This document shows, piece by piece, positions 1 to 5,237 of a DNA stretch of 5,237 bases. Position numbers and translations under genes: made by a program. Origin of the DNA: an uncultured Pseudorhodobacter sp. (lineage in GTDB: Bacteria > Pseudomonadota > Alphaproteobacteria > Rhodobacterales > Rhodobacteraceae); contig CALEMZ010000373.1 of NCBI GenBank assembly GCA_937910975.1, positions 1 to 5,237 of the forward strand. Direction: 5' to 3'. Numbering within the stretch: the first letter of the stretch is position 1; the number at the start of each line of letters is the position of its first letter. Below the pieces are notes generated by a model. That model made no database searches. It saw only the letters and a list, made by a program, of their open reading frames with translations, and had not been told where the DNA came from.

Positions 1-489
1 GGGGGCACGTTTGGTTGCGATGTAGGGGGGCAGCGGCATTGTGCCCGCGGCAAGCAACGCGGCCTCAAAATCCGAGCCTTCAAGATTGAAAATCAGGCGC
101 AGGTCAGTTTCAGACTTCTCGGCCACGGTGGCCGTCAGCCCGCCTGCAAATTCAACCACTTCGCCAACCAGCAATTTGCGCAAAGGCTTGACGAGCGCGC
201 GCCAGCCGCCCGAAGCATGGGGTTCCATCAGCGTCACTTCGATCTTGGCCGAAACCGGGCCTTGCGCGCTGTTACGGTGGCGCGCACCTATCAGGCGGGC
301 GGGAATGACGCGGGTGTTGTTAAGGATGAGCCGATCCCCGCGGCGCAAGAGGCCGGTCAGATCGGCGACTTGCAAATCCTCCAGCCGGTCGGGGCGCACC
401 ACGAGCATCCGGGCTGACGGGCGTGGGCGCACCGGGCGCGTGGCAATCAGGTCTTCGGGCAACTCAAAATCAAAATCGTCAAGCTTCAT
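1..489 (-). CDS. queA: S-adenosylmethionine:tRNA ribosyltransferase-isomerase QueA (N-terminal part, cut by window edge)
   Basis: QueA is a cytoplasmic enzyme. It transfers and isomerises the ribosyl group of S-adenosylmethionine onto 7-aminomethyl-7-deazaguanine at the wobble position of GUN-anticodon tRNAs, giving epoxyqueuosine, the next-to-last step of queuosine synthesis. The visible 163 residues begin MKLDDFDFELPEDLIATRPV, the usual QueA opening. They carry the hallmark NNTRVIPARL at residues 57-66, a KIEV element at 82-85 and MPLPPYI at 151-157. The family is about 350 residues long, so roughly the C-terminal half lies beyond base 1. The ATG is fixed by homology and overlaps the TGA of the upstream AsmA-like gene in an ATGA (486-489). 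No strong Shine-Dalgarno precedes it, so translational coupling is likely. The frame is open to the window edge with no sign of damage. Identification is firm; only the missing half is unseen. Confidence 0.96.
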   Translation of the reverse strand, partial: MKLDDFDFELPEDLIATRPVRPRPSARMLVVRPDRLEDLQVADLTGLLRRGDRLILNNTRVIPARLIGARHRNSAQGPVSAKIEVTLMEPHASGGWRALVKPLRKLLVGEVVEFAGGLTATVAEKSETDLRLIFNLEGSDFEAALLAAGTMPLPPYIATKRAP

Positions 490-3400
490 TCATTAGGGTC
501 CAGTTTTGGTGGCGCGCTGCGGAATATCTCACGGAACATACCGGGGGTAAGGATGGAAAGTGGATTGACCGAGACGTCAGGCTGTTTTGCCGTGCCCTTG
601 ATCGTGTAGTTGAAGCCAAAAAGCCCCTCGCCCTTGCGGGTGAAGATAGAGCCAATGGCATTGAGCAGATAGATCGGAGATATCACGCCCTGCAAGTCCA
701 ATCGCCCTCCGTTCAGCACAATCAAACCCGAGGCAGACACCCCCAAAGAGGCCCCTACGGCGGAGGCTCTGTTGATATGAATCGCGCGCGGGGTCAAGCT
801 GAACGAAGCCTCTGCTTCGCTAAATTGCAGGCCGGGACCGTTCATTTGCTCCAAAAGCCCAACGACAGAAATTGCGTTGATCAGTTCCGCAAGGGCGGGG
901 GCTTTGCGGATGCGAATATCGTGCATCGTCAGATCGCCATCATAGCTGCCCGCAGCCTCGGTGGGGAGCAAGATTAGTTCCATCGTGCCGCCTTGGGCAT
1001 TGGGAAATATATTCGCCGCCGAGAACACAGCCCCTGCATCATCCGAACGCAGGCGCACGCTGGTGCCATTGGCGGAAGGCGTAAGGCTACCCTTAACGCC
1101 GATCTGGCCATTCACCCGGCCCGTGAATTCGCCTGCAACGCCATCGCCCCGCGGAACTATACTGCTGCGAAACCCGGTCAGGCTTAACCCGTCAGCGATC
1201 GTAAGGCGATCAAGTGCAAGGGCAATCGGCGCGCCATTTGCCTCCCCCCCCTGGCCGTGACGCGGCGGCAAACCGCGTATATCCACACTGCCGCCAGTAA
1301 CAGCAACGCCAAACGCGCGGCCCTTGCCCCTGCCCTGCAACTCTGCCGAGGCATCCAGCCATTGCCCCAGACGAACCGAGGAAAAGCGCGCAACGTCAAG
1401 GCTTCCATCGGCAACAAGACTAATACTTCCGGTCGCGCGCAGGCCCGAGGCCTCTAGCGTGATACTGTCAACTTTGGCGGGATTGCCCAAGGTGATATCC
1501 AGCGCCAGTTGGCCATCACTGCGCGCAGCTTTCGACCACCCAAGCGCAGGGATGGCCATTTGCAACCCCACGAGGCCAGAGCGCAACGACAGTTGCGGGG
1601 GCTGACCTTGGTGCAAATCCACCATGATATCAGCAGATCCGCGCCCTGCCAGCAGCCCCTCGGGCAGGGCCACCCCAAGGCTGGCGGCGGCCTTTGAACT
1701 TAACTCCGCTGTACCGGTTATCTGGGACATGCCTTTGAATTCTGGTATAAACTTCTTGGTATACGTGGCGTCGAAAGGCATCGATTGCAATAGGCCCTTA
1801 CCTGCGATCTCCATCCCCTGCGGCGTGACAAGAATAGACAAACGGTCGGCGCGCAGTAGGCGCCCCGGCACCAACCGGTCCGAGTGAAAGCCGGTGATCT
1901 TGCCCGATACATTGAAATCAACATCCTTGATCGTCGTGCCTTTTTGAAGTGGCAGCGTGAGGCTGGCCACCACTTCGGCCCGCCCCTTACCCAAGGCGGT
2001 GGGGAGGTTGGCTTTGGTCAGAAACTCGAAAGGCTTTTCATCAAGCAGCGACAGCGCGGCCTCCAGCGCGCCCGTGGCCTTCAGGGCGATCTTGGCGCGG
2101 GCAGGTTTTTCGGTGACATCAGGCACCGCAAAAACTGAGCCTGCCACATCAATCAGCCCACCGGATTTTGCCGTGACCAGCCCTTCTTCCAACACCAAAG
2201 TATAGCTTTTGCCCTCCACCACCGAATAGCCGCGCCCATTCTGGATTGGTGGCAGGGTCTTGAGAAAGCGCACATCCGCGCCTGAATAATGATATCCAAG
2301 CGAGAACAATGGCTCTGCCCCCGGAACCAGACGAAACCCCGCGCGGACGTTGGATAAAAGCCCTTCTTGCACATTTTCCGACACCCAGAGCCGGGTTTTA
2401 GGCACGATCTTTGCGGGCCAAAGCGCCAGCAACCGATCATGGGCAATCTGGTCCAACGCGGCATCCACCGCCACCGACCAACCTTCCGGCTCCGCCTCCA
2501 CCCGACCCGAGGCCTGTAGGCGCTCGCCATGATGGATGAGCGACACCTGCCCAATATCAATGCCGAACGGGTCGAGGCGCACACGGAAATCCAACGCCCC
2601 TTGTTCAAAAACAACGGGTTGGTTCAGCACGCCTTCCGGGTCCAGTTGCAGGCTGTCGATCTGGATTTGGGCCAACACCTGCGTCGGCACCCCTGTCGTC
2701 ACGCCCGGCAAATAGGCATGGCCCGAAGCGGCCAGCGTGAGGTCTGCGCTGCGCACGGTCCATTCTGTAAGGTCGATGCGTTCGCGCGTGGGATCATAGC
2801 TAAAGAACAGCGATGCACCGTCAAACGCAACGGGTTTGGTTTGCGGCGTCGGATGCAGGGCGCCTTTGTCGATTGTCAGCGTAGCGTCCAGCGCCGAAAG
2901 TGAGCCCAAACGGTCAAGTGTCGTGGCAATCTGGCCTGAGATTGGCGCGTCAAGTACGCCAAGCCATGCCAAAGGGCGCGCTTGATCGGCGATATCGCTA
3001 GCTGCCACGCGGTCAACAGTCACGGTCATACGGGCGCTGGCATCGGATTTGGCAGCGATCAGGGTCATCACCGCTTGCGCCGCCGTGGTCTGCCCGCCCA
3101 TGACCGTGACGCCTAGTTCCACCGCCAATTCATCATCACGGTTGGCCAGTTGCAAACGCCCGTCACCCAACTCCCACTGCCGCCCAAGCATTTGGTCATC
3201 AATATTCAGCGTCAGGGCCTGTGCCTCCACCAGACGCAGATGCGAGAAGGCGGGCTGTTCAAACAACGTGACCGCCGAGGCGATAAGCCCTGAAAGCCCC
3301 ACCACGGGGCCCGGCGTTATCCCGCGCGTCAGCGCAATGTCAAACTGCCCGTCCTCCAGCCGTCGCATGCTCATAATAGCCCCGATCAGGCGCAGGCTTC

Positions 3401-4007
3401 GAAGCCGCAGCTTGCCTTGGGCAATCGCGCCGGGGTCCAATGCGACCCGCATTTCGGCCAATGACAGGAACGCCGCGCCATCGGGTTGCAAGATGCGCAC
3501 ATCCTCCAGCCTCAGTCGCGGCACCCAATCATCGTCGACCACAAACACCGCACCACCGAGCGACAGGGCCATATCCGGCCCCGCTATATCGGCCAACGCA
3601 GTGTTAATACGGGATTCGGCCTCAACCACCGCCCAGACTGGCAGGCGGATAGGCTTGCCAGTCAGCGCAAGAGACGCAAAGACTAAGGCCAAGCTAAGAA
3701 AGATCAGCGTTGGCATCAGCCAAAAACTGCCCCGACGGTGACGCTTGTACACTCTTGGCACGCGGTGGGGTTTGGGCCGCGCCGCGTCTGGCGCAGGATG
3801 CTCCGGGGTTGTCTCGGGGCCATTGAAGGCAGCCTTTGCAGCCCTATAATCGGGGCTTTCCGGGTCTGTCAGGTCTGGGGGCAGGTCTGGTGGCAAACGG
3901 AGGGATTGCGAAACATCTGCGCCCTCTTCGGCCAAGCCGATACCCGGCGCAGACAGCACCTCAGTATCCGCTTTTGGGCCTGTTTGATCCGCTCTAGGAT
4001 CCTTCAT
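486..4007 (-). CDS. Large AsmA/YhdP-like membrane-anchored protein (DUF3971 and AsmA-like C-terminal regions)
   Basis: This 1173-residue protein has a proline- and acid-rich cytoplasmic N-terminus (about 1-78), a basic stretch (79-93, KPHRVPRVYKRHRRG) and one hydrophobic span (about 94-116). A very long region rich in short beta-strand-like segments follows, predicted to be periplasmic by the positive-inside rule. Residues about 523-555 (HDRLLALWPAKIVPKTRLWV and following) match the P-x-R-x-W-x-x-x-N-x-x-G pattern of DUF3971. Residues about 993-1165 match the AsmA-like C-terminal domain, including GEGLFGFNYTIKG and NPLSILTPGMFREIF. Family knowledge: AsmA/YhdP/TamB-type proteins form long grooves linked to phospholipid transfer from inner to outer membrane; E. 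coli YhdP is of similar size. Specific function here is inferred. The ATG at 4007 was chosen because AGAGG (4019-4023) lies 11 bases upstream. The in-frame ATG at 4073 would add 22 residues but has no ribosome site. First gene of an operon with queA, overlapping it by 4 bases. Confidence 0.88.
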   Translation of the reverse strand: MKDPRADQTGPKADTEVLSAPGIGLAEEGADVSQSLRLPPDLPPDLTDPESPDYRAAKAAFNGPETTPEHPAPDAARPKPHRVPRVYKRHRRGSFWLMPTLIFLSLALVFASLALTGKPIRLPVWAVVEAESRINTALADIAGPDMALSLGGAVFVVDDDWVPRLRLEDVRILQPDGAAFLSLAEMRVALDPGAIAQGKLRLRSLRLIGAIMSMRRLEDGQFDIALTRGITPGPVVGLSGLIASAVTLFEQPAFSHLRLVEAQALTLNIDDQMLGRQWELGDGRLQLANRDDELAVELGVTVMGGQTTAAQAVMTLIAAKSDASARMTVTVDRVAASDIADQARPLAWLGVLDAPISGQIATTLDRLGSLSALDATLTIDKGALHPTPQTKPVAFDGASLFFSYDPTRERIDLTEWTVRSADLTLAASGHAYLPGVTTGVPTQVLAQIQIDSLQLDPEGVLNQPVVFEQGALDFRVRLDPFGIDIGQVSLIHHGERLQASGRVEAEPEGWSVAVDAALDQIAHDRLLALWPAKIVPKTRLWVSENVQEGLLSNVRAGFRLVPGAEPLFSLGYHYSGADVRFLKTLPPIQNGRGYSVVEGKSYTLVLEEGLVTAKSGGLIDVAGSVFAVPDVTEKPARAKIALKATGALEAALSLLDEKPFEFLTKANLPTALGKGRAEVVASLTLPLQKGTTIKDVDFNVSGKITGFHSDRLVPGRLLRADRLSILVTPQGMEIAGKGLLQSMPFDATYTKKFIPEFKGMSQITGTAELSSKAAASLGVALPEGLLAGRGSADIMVDLHQGQPPQLSLRSGLVGLQMAIPALGWSKAARSDGQLALDITLGNPAKVDSITLEASGLRATGSISLVADGSLDVARFSSVRLGQWLDASAELQGRGKGRAFGVAVTGGSVDIRGLPPRHGQGGEANGAPIALALDRLTIADGLSLTGFRSSIVPRGDGVAGEFTGRVNGQIGVKGSLTPSANGTSVRLRSDDAGAVFSAANIFPNAQGGTMELILLPTEAAGSYDGDLTMHDIRIRKAPALAELINAISVVGLLEQMNGPGLQFSEAEASFSLTPRAIHINRASAVGASLGVSASGLIVLNGGRLDLQGVISPIYLLNAIGSIFTRKGEGLFGFNYTIKGTAKQPDVSVNPLSILTPGMFREIFRSAPPKLDPNE

Positions 4008-4075
4008 TGCGCAGTTAACCTCTGTTCCGCATGGCTTACCAAACCGCGGATTGGCTTTGCCTTTACATGACATTG

Positions 4076-4092
4076 CTTAGACCATTACTAAA
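4076..4092. promoter_or_regulatory. Imperfect palindrome resembling an Irr iron control element (ICE-like)
   Basis: The 17 bases CTTAGACCATTACTAAA hold the inverted repeat TTAG (4077-4080) and CTAA (4088-4091) around a 7-base centre. Aligned with the ICE pattern TTTAGAA-N3-TTCTAAA as I recall it for alphaproteobacterial Irr, 11 of 14 defined positions agree; mismatches are at 4076, 4082 and 4087. It overlaps the tentative bcp -10 element and ends 23 bases before the bcp start codon, a position suited to repression. Only four base pairs of perfect dyad are present, so a chance match is quite possible. Confidence 0.3.
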
Positions 4093-4104
4093 GCAGTTCC
4101 CAGC

Positions 4105-4109
4105 AGGAG
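4105..4109 (+). promoter_or_regulatory. Ribosome binding site of bcp
   Basis: AGGAG lies 6 bases upstream of the ATG at 4116, a near-ideal Shine-Dalgarno position. It settles the bcp start, and is by far the strongest ribosome site in the window. Confidence 0.85.
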
Positions 4110-4115
4110 AAAATT

Positions 4116-4580
4116 ATGCTGACCAGCCCAGATATGGCCCCCGATTTCACTTTACCCCGCGATGGCGGAGGCACTGTCAGCTTGTCGGCGCTCCGACCGG
4201 GGCGGGTTGTGGTGTACTTCTACCCCAAGGACGACACCAGCGGCTGCACGATTGAGGCAAAGGATTTCACCGCGCTTGGTGCGGCGTTTGCCACCACTGG
4301 CGTGACGGTGATCGGGATTTCCAAAGACAGTGTGAAGGCGCATGACAAGTTTGTCGCCAAACATGGGCTTGGGGTAATCCTTGCCTCGGACGAGGCGGGC
4401 CAGACCTGCGTGGATTATGGGGTTTGGGTGGAAAAAAAGATGTATGGCAAGACCTATATGGGGATTGAACGGGCGACGTTTCTGATTGGTGCGGATGGGC
4501 GCATTGAACAAACCTGGCGCAAGGTGACAGCCAAGGGCCACGCCGAAGAGGTGCTGGCCGCCGCAAAGGCCAAGCCATGA
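4116..4580 (+). CDS. bcp: Thioredoxin-dependent thiol peroxidase, Bcp/PrxQ peroxiredoxin
   Basis: This cytoplasmic peroxiredoxin reduces hydrogen peroxide and organic hydroperoxides using an active-site cysteine recycled by thioredoxin or a similar thiol donor. The 154-residue length is typical of Bcp. The peroxiredoxin motif P-x-x-x-T-x-x-C is complete: P37, T41 and peroxidatic C44 within YPKDDTSGCT. The conserved arginine is R119 in GIERATFLI. The family segment YGVWVEKKMYGKTYMGIER spans 101-119. The second cysteine found five residues after the first in E. coli-type Bcp is absent (K49). The only other cysteine is C98, so the enzyme is either 1-Cys or uses C98 as an atypical resolving residue. 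The start is supported by AGGAG six bases upstream. The TGA overlaps the ATG of the ferritin-like gene by 4 bases, so the two are probably co-translated. Divergent from the AsmA-like gene. Confidence 0.95.
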   Translation: MLTSPDMAPDFTLPRDGGGTVSLSALRPGRVVVYFYPKDDTSGCTIEAKDFTALGAAFATTGVTVIGISKDSVKAHDKFVAKHGLGVILASDEAGQTCVDYGVWVEKKMYGKTYMGIERATFLIGADGRIEQTWRKVTAKGHAEEVLAAAKAKP

Positions 4581-5237
4581 CGCAAAGCCTGGCCGAGATG
4601 GCGGTGGAAGTGCTGACCACCGCCGACGGGCGCGCCAAGACCGCTTTGGGACGGCAACACGCCGCCACTTGGTTGGCCGCGCGCGAGGCAGGCACGCCCC
4701 TGCCAATCGGGCAGGCCGCCCCGCCCGCGCGCCCCGCCCGCCCCGCGGCACCGGAACTGCTGTCGCCGCGCGATATGCCGCGCCGCAGGCCCGGATCGCC
4801 CACCGGGCGCATCGCCTTGCTGCATGCGGTAGGGCATATTGAGCTGAATGCGGTGGATTTGCATTGGGATATAATCGCGCGCTTCACCCATGTGCCGATG
4901 CCGCCGGGGTTTTACGATGATTGGGTGCGCGCGGCAGATGATGAGGCCAAGCATTTCAACCTGATCTGCGATTGTCTGGAGGCGATGGGCAGCCATTACG
5001 GCGCCCTGCCTGCCCATGCAGGTATGTGGCGTGCTGCCGAAGACACCATGGATGATCTTTTCGGGCGTCTGGCCGTGGTGCCAATGGTGCTGGAGGCGCG
5101 GGGGCTGGATGTGACACCCGGCATGATCGATATCTTTGAAAAGGCCGGCGAGGCCGGGCCTGTTGATGCGCTCAAAACCATCTATGCCGAAGAGGTTTCT
5201 CATGTGGCCTACGGTTCCAAATGGTTCAATTGGCTGT
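4577..5237 (+). CDS. Ferritin-like DUF455 family protein (C-terminus cut by window edge)
   Basis: The frame is open from the ATG at 4577 to the window end, giving 220 residues of a family usually about 260-280 long. The ferritin-like four-helix pattern is visible as candidate metal ligands: E89 in LLHAVGHIEL, E123-x-x-H126 in DDEAKHF, E173 in VLEARGLD and E206-x-x-H209 in EEVSHVAYG. This E / ExxH / E / ExxH order is what a di-iron or di-manganese ferritin-like site needs. Residues 48-59 are a low-complexity Ala/Pro/Arg linker between the N-terminal helical part and the ferritin-like core. The biochemical role of DUF455 is not established to my knowledge; some members are annotated as resembling tRNA hydroxylase (MiaE-like) or rubrerythrin-type proteins, and I do not choose between these. 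The start overlaps the bcp stop (ATGA), with AAAGG at 4565-4569 as a plausible ribosome site. Co-expression with a peroxiredoxin fits a redox or metal role, by inference. Confidence 0.9.
   Translation, partial: MTQSLAEMAVEVLTTADGRAKTALGRQHAATWLAAREAGTPLPIGQAAPPARPARPAAPELLSPRDMPRRRPGSPTGRIALLHAVGHIELNAVDLHWDIIARFTHVPMPPGFYDDWVRAADDEAKHFNLICDCLEAMGSHYGALPAHAGMWRAAEDTMDDLFGRLAVVPMVLEARGLDVTPGMIDIFEKAGEAGPVDALKTIYAEEVSHVAYGSKWFNWL

Larger units (their letters stand above)
4008..4115. promoter_or_regulatory. Divergent intergenic region between the AsmA-like gene and bcp
   Basis: These 108 bases separate two genes reading outward, so promoters for both units should lie here or slightly inside the genes. 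The region is visibly more AT-rich near 4050-4115 than its surroundings. A weak sigma70-like pair for bcp is TTTACA (4062-4067) and TACTAA (4086-4091) with an 18-base spacer. The -10 match is poor, so this is tentative. I could not pick a convincing promoter for the minus-strand unit. The region also holds an imperfect palindrome described separately. No tRNA, small gene or terminator is apparent. Confidence 0.6.

Noticed and set aside
423..977. Plus-strand open frame (184 codons) spanning the queA/AsmA-like junction
   Set aside because: It is antisense to two well-supported coding regions, has no recognisable domain, and has only an antisense-type composition.
3049..3741. Long plus-strand open frame (230 codons) opposite the AsmA-like gene
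   Set aside because: It is antisense to a gene with strong domain and membrane-span evidence. Its translation is a Ser/Arg/Pro-rich low-information sequence typical of shadow frames in GC-rich DNA, and no family is recognisable.
3854..3900. Short repeat encoding PPDLPPDL in the cytoplasmic N-terminus of the AsmA-like protein
   Set aside because: Only two short copies within a low-complexity proline- and acid-rich tail; probably slippage in unconstrained sequence.
4717..4755. Very GC-rich repetitive stretch of CCCGCC-type units
   Set aside because: It codes for the Ala/Pro/Arg linker of the ferritin-like protein, in frame. Compositional bias explains it better than a repeat element or terminator.
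4454..5203. Minus-strand open frame (249 codons) across bcp and the ferritin-like gene
   Set aside because: It overlaps the conserved ends and ligand motifs of two genuine plus-strand genes and its product is His/Arg-rich with no recognisable family.

Overview
The window looks like ordinary chromosomal DNA from an alphaproteobacterium. It is most probably from the Rhodobacteraceae (Roseobacter/Rhodobacter type). I infer this from the GC-rich, densely packed coding sequence and from the character of the proteins: a Bcp with the YGVW..K.MYGK..MGIER signature, a DUF455 protein with an RPARP-type linker, and a large AsmA-like protein placed directly before queA. No tRNA, rRNA, CRISPR array, insertion sequence, phage gene or toxin module is visible.

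There are four genes in two divergent transcription units, separated by a 108-bp intergenic region (4008-4115). The left unit is on the minus strand. It starts with a 1173-residue, single-span membrane protein of the AsmA/YhdP-like (DUF3971) class, followed by queA, which makes the tRNA modification precursor epoxyqueuosine. queA runs off the left edge. The right unit is on the plus strand. It starts with a Bcp/PrxQ peroxiredoxin, followed by a ferritin-like DUF455 protein that runs off the right edge. In both units the downstream start codon overlaps the upstream stop codon in an ATGA, which suggests translational coupling.

The right unit pairs a thiol peroxidase with a predicted di-metal ferritin-like protein. 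That is consistent with a role in peroxide or metal-linked stress, but this is inference. The left unit pairs envelope maintenance (AsmA-like proteins are linked to phospholipid transport to the outer membrane) with tRNA modification, which is probably chance operon sharing.

The most useful new observation is a 17-bp element in the divergent region, TTAG-N7-CTAA with flanking matches. It resembles the iron control element recognised by the regulator Irr in alphaproteobacteria. Second is a Bcp that lacks the usual resolving cysteine five residues after the peroxidatic one but has another cysteine at residue 98. I found no convincing previously undescribed system here.
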